Below are positions 45,901 to 55,700 of a stretch of DNA of 64,000 nucleotides, in pieces. Within the stretch, counting starts at the first letter, position 1. Each line of letters begins with the position of its first letter. The DNA comes from Cordylochernes scorpioides (lineage: Eukaryota > Arthropoda > Arachnida > Pseudoscorpiones > Chernetidae). The stretch covers positions 79,957,853-80,021,852 of the forward strand of contig CP092879.1 of NCBI GenBank assembly GCA_030710605.1. The letters are read 5' to 3'. The notes under the pieces are model-generated. The model was not told where the DNA came from. It worked only from the letters and a program-made list of their open reading frames with translations, and made no database searches. The position numbers were made by a program, and so were the translations under genes.

Positions 45901-46739
45901 GTCATCCACTGCTGCTGCAGGTATTATTGATTTTGTGTTTAAATCTTTTATAATAACACAGAAATGGAATATTGAAATAAAATGTTATCATAATCATTGT
46001 GGCTACATTTTATAAAGATTTATTTATTTAAAAAGAAATTATTTATAAATTTAAAAATAGCTAAAATATTTCAATGTTAAAAATAAAAATTATTATTAGT
46101 TAGCGCATGATGCCGAAATTCCCGCGTAAAAAAACAACAATAACATCCGCGAAATTGCGCAACGGCACTGCAAAGTGAAACTTAAACTAACCAGAAACCA
46201 AAAGTGCGCAGGCGTGATCCGATCGGCGCCCGCCGATGCCGATCGGCGCCCGCCGTAATACCGTTTAGCGGTAAAGTTGCATGTAAAATAACATTCAACT
46301 GTCGAAATTCGAATTTTTAAATGGTCGAACTATCGGAACTGTTGTATTATCGATACTGTCGAATTACTGTTTGTTATTTGATAGGCCGGAGGTCAGGACA
46401 TCGGAACATGGTGGTCGAATTATCGTGGTCGAATTATCGCCGAGTGTTGAATTGGGGTGTGTCGAATTAACGAGGTTATACTGTATATAGATAAACACAG
46501 GGTAATAAGACCCAATCCAAATAAATAAATAGGAAAAGATGTGTAAATGAGCAGCAGTGGCGGCAGACCTTGGTGGAATTGATGGTGTATTTGACAACAC
46601 TGCCATCTTTGGTGACCTCCCCTGGCAACTTGACTAGGAACCGGGGCTCAAAGGGCTCCGGGGGTAGCGGGGAAGAGCAAGTGGAGAGTCCGGACACCGT
46701 GTCCAGGGTGGGAGAGGGGTCCCCGTCGGACTCCTCCAT
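36953..46739 (-). CDS. PX-BAR sorting nexin, SNX5/6/32-like
   Basis: Thirteen coding exons: 46569-46739, 41846-41953, 41657-41787, 40891-40966, 40258-40338, 40133-40207, 38844-38874, 38652-38736, 38556-38595, 38265-38351, 38102-38191, 37152-37217, 36953-37096. They sum to 1185 nt (394 residues plus stop), and every junction keeps phase. Residues ~35-170 form the PX domain (VKYTINSTK, REYADFEWLEHCL, GLIVPPLPPRP, QYLRLLLSHHILGKDPALEHFL), which binds or mimics phosphoinositide recognition on endosomes. Residues ~200-394 are a helical BAR region with DYETANKALDRAK and RFHRRRVRTFQEHL, matching the SNX5/6/32 pattern LVDYENANKALDKAR and FK.RRVAAFRKNL. The long helical PX extension of SNX5/6 seems shorter here. 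The ATG at 46739 follows an open, acceptor-like stretch, so an upstream exon is possible. The first donor (AAG|GTCTGC) is weak. Confidence 0.88.
37354..37512. mobile_element. Hammerhead-bearing fold-back retroelement, copy 6
   Basis: In sorting nexin intron 11. Ends AAGGCACAATTTGGATTATA and TTTATTACCTTGTG. The plus-strand core is CTGAAGA (37452-37458), a GGTAACAATGCTGTTACT stem, and GAAACGTC. The 14-bp target duplication TTAAAATAGGTGTT at 37340-37353 and 37513-37526 is the longest in the window. Confidence 0.8.
38935..39545 (-). pseudogene. Mariner transposase relic
   Basis: The 153-codon minus-strand frame reads YHSQRLLRTGKTNTLWT-like, AFHNDKAPIQSFQVVAHKLH, then PNMKKWLAGMEFDSNEEFFF. This matches mariner transposases (HHDNAPAH..... 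FPNMKKWLAGK.F.SNEE). The catalytic HHDNA is altered to FHNDK, and the PPYSPDL segment is corrupted. The trailing GAGGGAAGTTCAATAATTACC resembles a mariner end. It is inactive and lies in sorting nexin intron 6. Confidence 0.8.
39588..39726. mobile_element. Hammerhead-family fold-back element, copy 7 (core lost)
   Basis: Inverted ends GATAAGACACAATTTGGATA and GGTCTTATTACCTTGTG surround AGTGTGTGA / TCACACACT without the CTGATGA-GAAAC core. A 9-bp duplication, TTTCAATGT, is at 39579-39587 and 39727-39735. In sorting nexin intron 6. Confidence 0.7.
40560..40800 (-). repeat. Uncharacterised dispersed repeat fragment
   Basis: TTTGGTGAAAGTCTG and CATGGAATGGGGT (minus strand) recur at 34185-34250. 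GCACAAGGGGATAAGAAAC recurs near 22930-22955. In sorting nexin intron 4. No coding assignment. Confidence 0.4.
41515..41578. mobile_element. Hammerhead-family end-to-end remnant
   Basis: GTTTGGATTATAAACACAAG joined directly to ATTTGGTCTTATTACCTTGT, so the two ends are fused and the interior is deleted. In sorting nexin intron 3. Confidence 0.5.
42270..42760 (-). pseudogene. LINE reverse transcriptase C-terminal relic, copy 2
   Basis: The minus strand reads LLKTNRRIIEALVFSVVTTY, GCESWTLRNEEGKRIEAFEM, then WTDKRSN and EINIGRFLES. This is the YGCESWT...KRI.AFE.W motif of RTE-like LINEs. Stops interrupt it after WTRR. It resembles the plus-strand relic at 36060-36390. In sorting nexin intron 1. 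Confidence 0.75.
42944..42962. mobile_element. Hammerhead-family end interrupted by a short element
   Basis: GTACAATTTGGATTATAGAT of the family end is followed immediately by the CTAGCGGATG end of the next repeat, which probably inserted here and displaced the rest. Confidence 0.5.
42963..43720 (+). mobile_element. CTAGCGGA short element, copy 1
   Basis: Non-autonomous family. It starts ACTAGCGGATGTACCCGGCT, then TTTACCCGAG, CTCTCGATAAAGTGATCATT, TCCCGGTCCCTGTGTGCCGT, GGTGGCGCTGCTTGCGAG, and ends in a (CA)n run plus ATTCATTTTTATAT. Six copies occur in the window. Open frames inside vary between copies and are probably not genes. It could be a SINE or a LINE-derived short element; the simple-repeat 3' end favours retroposition. 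Confidence 0.75.
43721..44590 (+). mobile_element. CTAGCGGA short element, copy 2
   Basis: Head-to-tail with copy 1, starting ACTAGCGGATGTGCCCAGCT. It contains an internal partial duplication of the CTCGATAAAGTGA block (43860 and 44027) and an 18-base C-run near 44219. Ends in (CA)n and TTTTATATATA. Confidence 0.75.
44597..45312 (-). mobile_element. CTAGCGGA short element, copy 3 (inverted)
   Basis: Begins at its simple-repeat end (GTCTGTCTGTCTG) and finishes GGGTACATCCGCTAGTA. With copy 2 it forms a tail-to-tail inverted pair of ~0.7-kb arms. Closest in sequence to copy 1. Confidence 0.75.
45315..46483. mobile_element. Pogo/Tigger-type element, decayed interior
   Basis: Ends CAGTCGAACCTCTTTAATTC and ATTAACGAGGTTATACTG are imperfect inverted repeats with TA on both sides (45313-45314, 46484-46485). 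Repeated CGAATTATCG and GAATTAA words occur near the ends. The 1.17-kb interior is AT-rich with no transposase. It sits exactly at the end of the preceding short element. In sorting nexin intron 1. Confidence 0.7.
46487..46532 (-). mobile_element. Hammerhead-family half-arm
   Basis: GATAAACACAGGGTAATAAG and ACCCAATCCAAATAAATAAATAG-like sequence match one arm of the family. No core is present. It lies just 3' of sorting nexin coding exon 1, in intron 1. Confidence 0.5.
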
Positions 46740-46934
46740 TAGAGCTGCACCACAGCAGCAGGCTATTTTACTTCATGTCAGTGGAAACCTGAAGTTTCCC
46801 CACTGGGTCACAACACATTCCTGGTGATAACTGGTTGTCGCAGTATGAACCAGCTGTGACATCCATTCCTCAGTTTCTGAGTGGTGAGAGCTGTGTAGAA
46901 GACAGCCCTGAATTAACCACAAGTTATACACATC

Positions 46935-47627
46935 TCTGGTGGCCAGAGAGTGGGCTGTGACCTGGGTGATTCTACACTGCAAAACCTCTGGTGGACAGAG
47001 AGTGGGCTGTGACCTGAGTGATTCTACATGGCAGAACCTCTGGTGGACAGAGAGTGGGCTGTGACCTGGGTGATTCTACACTGCAAAACCTCTGGTGGAC
47101 AGAGAGTGGGCTGTGACCTGAGTGATTCTACATGGCAGAACCTCTGGTGGACAGAGAGTGGGCTGTGACCTGGGTGATTCTACAAGGCAGAACCTCTGGT
47201 GGCCAGAGAGTGGGCTGTGACCTGAGTGATTCTACACGGCAGAACCTCTGGTGGCCAGAGAGTGGGCTGTGACCTGAGTGATTCTACAAGGCAGAACCTC
47301 TGGTGGCCAGAGAGTGGGCTGTGACCTGAGTGATTCTACATGGCAGAACCTCTGGTGGACAAAGAGTGGGCTGTGACCTGAGTGATTCTACATGGCAGAA
47401 CCTCTGGTGGACAGAGAGTGGGCTGTGACCTGGGTGATTCTACACTGCAAAACCTCTGGTGGACAGAGAGTGGGCTGTGACCTGAGTGATTCTACACGGC
47501 AGAACCTCTGGTGGCCAGAGAGTGGGCTGTGACCTGAGTGATTCTACAAGGCAGAACCTCTGGTGGCCAGAGAGTGGGCTGTGACCTGAGTGATTCTACA
47601 CGGCAGAACCTCTGGTGGCCAGAGAGT
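46935..47627. repeat. 52-bp minisatellite, about 13 units
   Basis: Units of CTCTGGTGGMCAGAGAGTGG + GCTGTGACCTGRGTGATT + CTACAYGGCAGAA. It begins about 200 bp upstream of the sorting nexin start codon, so it may overlap its 5' untranslated or promoter region. Variant positions (GGCC/GGAC, CACTGCAAA/CATGGCAGA) alternate between units, suggesting higher-order duplication. Confidence 0.9.
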
Positions 47628-47639
47628 TGAGGGAGATAA

Positions 47640-49590
47640 GAAATATATCTTATCTCTTATCCCATCAGTCTTACAACCAACACTGTCAGTCCAACAGGAT
47701 ACTTAGAACAAACCTAGTTGCTAATGATGATAGTTATTTATATAAATAGATGATAGTATGGTAAATGTAGTGTTGATCATGTAGGAAGTTGGTCCACAGA
47801 ACCAGAGTGTTACACAACTCTACATTTCATCATTGATTCACCAATCTATCCTGTGTGGACTGTCTCTGACATATGGCTACATGTTGGAGCAAGTGCAATA
47901 AATTTTATTCAAACCACAAGAATGTTTAGACAATTCTGTAAGTGAGGGAGGAGATGCCAAAGTATTGTATTTTTATCAATAAATTTGTATTTAAACAAGA
48001 ATTATCTAATGCTGTCAAAAAATGGTCAAAATATCGATGATTTCAAATTTACATTGGTTATTTGATAGGCTGGAGGTTGGGACATGAAAACATGGTTGTA
48101 TTATCAAATGTTAAATTAACAAGGTGATATCAATCCAATCTGGCTCAACTCTGGAGGTTTCTTAATTTTAAAATTGGGATTGAGATCTAACACCTAACAA
48201 GCTAATCTACCACCAAACAAGCTCACCTCAATGTTAAAATAGAGTTTCAGATGGTTTTTAAAAGAGTTCTGTATACTCATCAAGTTCCTTCAGACCCTGT
48301 CTTAGAATTAGAAATTCCAATCCACATAGAGGTTACATAGTGGAAGCCCCAGCTTCAAGAGAAGTTGAGAGATATATAGCAAGTCCACACCCATCCACCA
48401 GTTTATATTCAACTACAACTTTCTTGCACAAGTTCACCAGTTAGATTTGGTCAGTAGGCAAGAAAATGCAAATCAAATGGTTCTACATATGGCTCACTAA
48501 TCACATTGCAGCCTGCACTATGATTCTGTAATATGTGATTCCTTGAGGTGTGGAATTAAAGAGGTTTGACAGTATTGTAAATTTCATATATAGGTGTCTT
48601 GGATCCCCAGAGATAACACAGCCCAACAGTGAATCTCTGATTTTCATTATCTTCTCTCATACACCTTATTTGGAACTGTTTTTATAGGTGCAATAGTAAA
48701 TTTTTGTGCAAATATAGAGGTCATTAAAATTTTAAATATTTTTTTTATTAACACAATTATATTTTAAAAAATTTAACCGTCCTGGTGACAAATAATTCAT
48801 TTGATAAATCAAAAGTATTGACGGCTATAAAAATAATCCTTCAGGACATAATTACCATTTAAAATTTGTTAAAATTTTGATGTTTCAAAGTAAAAATTAT
48901 TTTTTATTTATTTAAATATCTTAATAGCAGCATTGTACTTGGGTGATTTAGTTTGTGGAAAAAAAAACTCAAAATGATTATATTATAGTTTTACTGAGAA
49001 TTGTATACTATATATATATACCAGAATTTTTGATATTAAAAAATCTAAATAATTATAAAGATATTTTTATAACTAAAATATTTGTAAAACGAAACGTAAC
49101 TTTGATGAGAGTTGATAACTAGAGTATTGATACAAGTTAGTCACACAAGCATTTCATTTTATTTAAATGAAACAGTGACCCCATTTTATTAGCTGAGGTT
49201 GGAGAGATGATATAATCTTAATTTAAATATATTACTAGAATGAAAAATATTTATTATGTAAAAAAATATATTGAAAAGAAAGGCATCTCAAAAGAAGAAA
49301 CACCTACCGAGGGAGTTTCCAAATAAACAAATATAAGTTATTAGTCAAAAAATGAGACATTTTAAATAAATCTGTTTTCAAAATAAGACTTTAAGATTAT
49401 AAAAATTCACAGAGGTCGTCACAATTTATATTTTATTAAATCAAATGTATTTAATTTTATTATGTATTAAATATATACATTATATATGCCTTTTTTATTT
49501 ATGTTAATATTAATATTTAATATGGTGAAAGTAAAAAATACTCGGCGGACTCCCTTTTATTTCTTGCGTTTGTCTGGCCGACGCCATGGC
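47640..49590. other. AT-rich stretch with pogo-like relic
   Basis: About 48056-48128 (TTATTTGATAGGCTGGAGGT ... TTAACAAGGT) resembles the right end of the element at 45315-46483, and TTAAAGAGGTTTGACAGTA near 48555-48575 is a second pogo-like end. From 48700 to 49500 the sequence is strongly AT-rich. No gene was recognised. Confidence 0.45.
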
Positions 49591-49611
49591 GCCAGACGTC
49601 CGGTGACGTAA
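49591..49611 (+). promoter_or_regulatory. CRE-like 21-bp word shared with 11651-11671
   Basis: GCCAGACGTCCGGTGACGTA plus A occurs identically at both places. It contains TGACGTAA, a CRE/ATF-type site. Here it abuts the left end of repeat U copy 3; at 11651 it precedes a TATA box. Confidence 0.4.
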
Positions 49612-51362
49612 CACTGTTGGGGCACGTTTTTTGTAACCATACCCCAACAGAAGGCGTATGTATAATCAAATCAAATGGATACATGGCTTCCCTCCCACAT
49701 AGACTTACAGACCATCTTTTTGCCCAGAAACCTAGACAATTGATGACACCAGACTTCCATGCCGAAAGCTGATGCCTGGTGAAGAAGACACCAGTGACAT
49801 CCAGGGACATCCGCGCTGGAAGCTGTTGTTCCATATGTACATATATTCCCCTCACCAAAAATTTAGGTAAAGGTGACCAGAAAAAAAAATGGAGAAGGAA
49901 GATCTCTAAAAGACTGAACCTTATAAAATATCCTTCCCGAGAAAGGAAGCATCACATTACAGTCCAGGTAAAAGGGGCCTGGGTCGATTTTTAGCCAAGA
50001 CGAGGGGGCGATATATATACCGTCCCGAGAAAAAGGGAGGATCGTATTTCAATCCATGTGGAGGGGGGGGGGGGCTGGGGTCTGAAATTTTACACTATCG
50101 CCGTAGCTGTTTCTCTCTTTAGATTTTTTTGTTTTGGTAATACTATATGTTCTATTTTGATGGGAGAGGCCTGGGGCGTCTGTGAAATTGTATACTGGAG
50201 CCGTTGGCCATTTTTGATTGGTGTTTCTTTCGGCGAATGAAAACGGAGAGAGACATGAATAAAAGAGGGTTCTTTGCCAAAAGGCAGATTCAATGGGAGT
50301 CGCTCAGTGAGAGGACAGTCTTCAGACGGGAGATCAGACCTTTGCCGACACTTTCGAGAAAAGGTAAGCCATTTGTCATTATGACTTAGCGCCCCCCCCC
50401 CCTTTTTTTTTTGTGTAGTAGCCAACCTAGATTTCGCATGGGCCCTAAAGGGCTATAAAGTAACTTCAGGTCACCTCTATCTAAATTTTACTATGTAAAT
50501 AGCATATCTCGTCAGTATAGACATGTTCCCAAATTTTAATTTATTTAAATAAATATCTAGAGAAATTCTCTTGTTTCCTCTCATACATATTTCATTCCTT
50601 TTTGCTTTATGGTACTACCCCCCACACCTTAATTTCACAAATTGCATTACATGTGATGATGTAAAGACACATGTCGATAGTGCATCATTGACAGCTGTGC
50701 TTCTATTATACAACATTAAGGTCTTGCTGCGGGTTATATACATGGGTTGTTGGCCTAAATTGCTATATATATATATACTCAAGTAAAGAAACTTTAATAA
50801 GTCACATCGCGTATCCTCCCTTTTCATCTATCCAAACCGGGAACGCAACAATGTCGCCCGCCGCGGGGCTCGAATTTAGTATATGTTTCATCCCCTATAC
50901 TTTAGAAATATATACCTAATGAAAAGCCATACTATTTTTAAGTATTGGTGAAGTAGTCCACGCATCCTGAGATTAACAGTCTATTATAAATCGTGAATTT
51001 TAATTTATGCTTTCCGTTTCACTGGCATTTTATCAGGCAATGAAAGTTATGTTGAGGCGGTGTATACCGCATCTCTCGCCGCTGTCTTTTACGATTCACA
51101 TTGCTTGTGGCAAAACCTTAATATTATCATTGATTTCTGATATCAAAGTAAAACGTTTATGGGGATGAGTATCTTTTATTCTGGTCTTCTCGAGCTTTCG
51201 AGCTTGTCCGCCCTTCTACAGGAGAAACATATACAATATATCAAGAAAATATAACGTCGCCTGATGCTAAAACTATTATGATTCTATGTACATATATATA
51301 TATATATATATATATACATTAGGAAGTTTTGCCTATTATTTGTTTTCTTAAGACATTTTTTT
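49612..51362 (+). repeat. Repeat U, copy 3 (full length)
   Basis: Starts at CTGTTGGGGCACG and runs through the conserved ATATATATACCGTCCCGAG, the AAAAGGTAAGCCATTTGTCA donor-like site, GATGATGTAAAGACACATG, and the GCCGCGGGGCTCGAAT segment to a (TA)n run and CTTAAGACATTTTTTTT. It matches copy 2 along its whole length. The TATA-like box, exon-like GC-rich segment and donor would fit a promoter-plus-leader, but no downstream gene was identified. Confidence 0.7.
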
Positions 51363-51369
51363 TTGGGGA

Positions 51370-52763
51370 ATGTATTGCCTTTTATTCTCTGTTTTGGTTA
51401 GTGGGTTTTATGATAGTAGGATTATTTTAGATAGTGGACTTTTATGGTGGAGCCTATGTTAGGGGAATTACAGTAATATGTTTGGATGCCAGAGTTTCTT
51501 AAGTAGTTGGCTATTGTTATAGATGTTTGTGAGTATGGAATGTAACATATCGCCCTATAGATATTTTGTGGAAATGTTGTAATATAAAGGTGGTTTGGTA
51601 TCCTACTTGCTGGACATTATTTATAATGTTCTGTGTCTCAATCATTTTGAATTCTGTTGCGAGCACCATTGATTACAATTTCTTTATTTTACTTTCTCAA
51701 ATTATTATATACAGTATGAGAAATGAGGTTGGATTTCCCATGGTTCAAATTTAGAACGGTGATCAGTGTTTTACAGTAATCTACTGAAATGACTTAGCAT
51801 TTTTTTTCATCATAGCTCTGATATAATTTTCTCACAGCAGAGGTGAGTTCTGATAATTATTGCTGGATACAAATATCTTAACTTCATTTTTAATAGTGCT
51901 TTCTATCAAATCATACTAGCCTGTGCATCCAGATTAGGGCTAACATGCTGAATGATAGTTAATCGATTTTATTTTTTTTAACGCATAGTGGATTGGGAGA
52001 GTGGCAGATATATGAGCCTTAAGGTGAAAATAGAATTGAAGATCCAGTTAGCGTACCCGTGAAGAGAGAAGTTTGATCACCATAAAAAGACGCGTCAGGC
52101 AACCGACTATTTTTTTTTTCATGATGCCTCCAACTGCATATGATCTTAAATATCCTGTATACACTCTGACAAGGGAAGGTTATCCTGAATTGACAAATGT
52201 ATAATTTTTGTCTTTAGTAGAGATTTCCAAGATTCTATTTCTGAAACATTTTTTTTTTTGGATGAAGACAAATAAAACCATCTTGATAGTATTGAATTTT
52301 ACAGTAAATATTTGCCAGCAGAAGGCATGATGAGATTACATGAAATTTAAACCAGTTATATGCTTAGTATGTTTCTTCAGCTGTAATTTGACACAGTCAT
52401 CAAATGAAGAAATGGGCAGTACGCCATATCTTGATGCTGGACACTTCTGTGTCAGGAAGGTGTAGTTAGTCTGTTTAATGAGAATTCAATAATTATCGAA
52501 ATTTAGCAGATTATCATTGGGGATTTGAACAACTGTCTTGAAAATTTTGAACAGCCTGAGTAGATAAAGGAATCCTGGAGTTAGAGTGGAGAATTAGTAG
52601 TACAGACTGACCACTCGACGCAGATAACTCTAGGGAACAATTATTGTGTTAATCCGCCGTAGACAAGAAGAACATTGATTCTCAGGATATTCGATAGGCA
52701 GAATTTTGAGAATTGATAAGGTCATGGTTAAAGTTTACACAGGCATATGGGTGTAAAGACAGT
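51370..52763. other. Stretch between repeat U and gypsy copy B
   Basis: AT-rich and T-rich on the plus strand, with no long frames. It may be decayed retrotransposon interior, because the corresponding sequence for copy A is outside the window and cannot be compared. Confidence 0.35.
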
Positions 52764-55700
52764 GATTTAAACAAGATAAGAGGCAGCCTTGTGTCTTAAA
52801 TACCTTCAGTGGAAGCAGATGCCACTGCAAATATTCAGGTCTAATAATTTCCAAATTTGAAGTCATGCATGACGGGTTAGCACGGGATTGACGCCTGAAC
52901 TGGCTTTCACTGGGATTAATCGAGCTTGCGAAAGAACTAGAAGAAGTGTGACATGTCACGCCACTGTACTAAATTAATAATTGAGAAGATTTATGTTGAG
53001 CCAACTGAAATTAGTAAAGAATTAAGAGATTAAGGTCTTATTCTTTGAGTTTTACACTAATTTCAATTACGCGATATGGACGGCGTTATAAGTTGGGTGG
53101 AAATGATTCGGCCGCAATGGGATGGTCTCCTGGAGGTGGTACGATCAAATACTACTTATTGAATGCCGGGCGGGATCGCATGAAGCATTAAATGACATCA
53201 AGAAATGCTTAAAGAAACACCCTAGAAGATTGGGGATCGACAAAAATGACGACATGGAAAATGCTCAACATTGTACATTGGCAGCAAAATGATATCTTGC
53301 TATTGTATGGACGACCACTCCTTCCTGAAATGTGCAGCGGATGTTAGTCCCAGAATTAGGTCCTTTGAGGCGACACTTTCCTTTGCAGATGACATAAAGA
53401 CGCATGACAAAACAGCACATGAGCATTTAAACTAACTTCAATTCCTGCCATTAATTAATTTAGTTGACCAATAGCTATAGAACCGCTGGAGACCTCCATA
53501 CCCTGTGTGAATATTTTAGTGAGAAATGAGCGATTCAATTCTATGAGCCATGAGGTATCCTGTAAGATCAGAGCTGTACCCCATTCAATTTTTTTTAATA
53601 GTAGCCAGTGCGAGATATTTCCAGAATGTTTGTTTTTTTTCTAACTGTCATATAATTCGGAAACTAGAAAACTACACTATTTTGATACAGTTTACATCTA
53701 GCATCCATGTGAACTCAATATGACTATTGAACGTAGATTGTAGATTAATGAGCGAGCCAACCTAAAGAGAACGAGTTTAATAGGCTTACAATCAGTAGTT
53801 GAAACAGACTATTCACACAATTTTGTTATGTTCTCCCTCTAGCTGATCTATGACATTATAGATTTTTTTTTAACAAGGTGACTACCCCGTCGAGTGTATA
53901 TGAAGGTATAAAGGTTTAAAGGTCATAGGCTGTTGGAATAATAATACACTAGTAATAATTATAGTTCATTCTGATGTACAGTAGAGGCAGTGAGAACAGC
54001 GCCTCTACCATCATGGCTAGTTAGTTTCAATACACCCAGAAAGAGCATTGATCTAAGATTACTATCCACCCACATGGATGAACATGTACCTCTCCCATTT
54101 CCTTTCCCTTTTGGGCCATGAACCCATCTTTCACCCCTCGGTTCTCTGCCCCCATTAATACATGAGATTCTCTTCTCCAATCCCCACTACTAATCTGGAA
54201 TATTTCAGACAGCAGACTGAGAGAGAACTGAGAGAAAAGGCTGAGAACTTTCAATAACGGGGACTTAGTCCTAGTGGAGAGAATGCATGAGACGAAGGGG
54301 CGTCACAAATTTGAGCCAAGGTATGGGGGTCCATATGAGGTACTAAGAAGAGCTGGTGATACTGTATATCTCTTGAAGAATCTAGAAACTGGGAATTTGG
54401 ATAAATACCATATAGATAGGTTAAAACAATACCATATACCAATTAGGATTTTCCCCACAGAGGAGGAGGAAACTAGCGATGGTAATTCAAGTCAAGGTTC
54501 CAGTGATGAAGATCATTGGATTCATCTTACAGGTCCAGCTTATCTCCCTAATAGGTCCGTTAATGTAGTGGTTCCACAAGGGGTGACAACCAGAGCGAAC
54601 TCAGAAGTAATGAGACGAGGGGAAGTTGACAGAGTTAGTGTGAACAGTTTAACTTTACGCAGGTCTACAAGGGTGAAAAGGCCCACACAGTGTAAATTCT
54701 GCTTAGACTGTCGCCACTAACTAGGATTTTGGAGTGTGTACGGAGAATCAGCTCGATAGAATGAGAAGTTTAGAGATTTCAACCTTTTTTTTTTTTTTCA
54801 TTTAAAAACCTTTTTTTTTAAAGTAGAACTTCATTAGGATTTTTTTTTCTATACAAACTATTTCTTGTTAAACCCCGAGTTTCAAAGACCAGTGAGAATA
54901 ATGTATACCATTGTGAATTAATTATTTAGTATAAATCTGAATTTTTGGTTATTATCGGGAGTAATAGATGAAGGAAGGTGTAGGAAATCACAACTTAGAG
55001 GGGGGCTATGTCTAAAATAACAAACCTAATATGCATCCTATGGCTTGTGTTGGGTAATTCAGAAACCCTATAATCCCTGGCCTTCAGGTAGTAGCTTTGA
55101 AATAGGTTTCTAATGAGGACATGAAAGGTCAATCTTTCAGAGTAAAGTTGTGAAGTATAGGGACCCTAGGTCAGGGGTAGAAGTTAAGTAGGCCCAAACT
55201 GTAGTCGATCCTTGGAAAGCACTTGAGAATGTTAGTGTTGGGTAGTGAATCGTAAACCCTATAAATCCATCTTTCAATAGAGTGCTGAGGTCGGACTACT
55301 GCAAAGGGGGCAGACGCACGAGGAAGTAAGAAGAAAGTGACTTCACCCACGGTGGCTAGGGGAGAGACTCAATCCGCTTTTATGAGGTGTCACGCTTAAT
55401 GGTCCTTTATTCGCCATTATAATTTGTGTATGTCTTTATATAGAATTGTCGTGAAAAGTCGCTTGGTGTCAAGGCAAGGGCAGTTTTTGAAGTTACACTG
55501 ATTTTTTTAGTAGGTTAGCTTCCAGATTATTTAGAATTGTTAACATTTGATTGTTAACAATCAAATTTGTTTATTTGTTTAAATATAAATAATGTTTATC
55601 CACGTATAGATAACTTTTATGTAGAGTTTGTATGAGGCATTTATTTAAGTCAATAGGGCTTTAGTCCCCACTTTGTTTTAATTAGATAACTTTATTTGAT

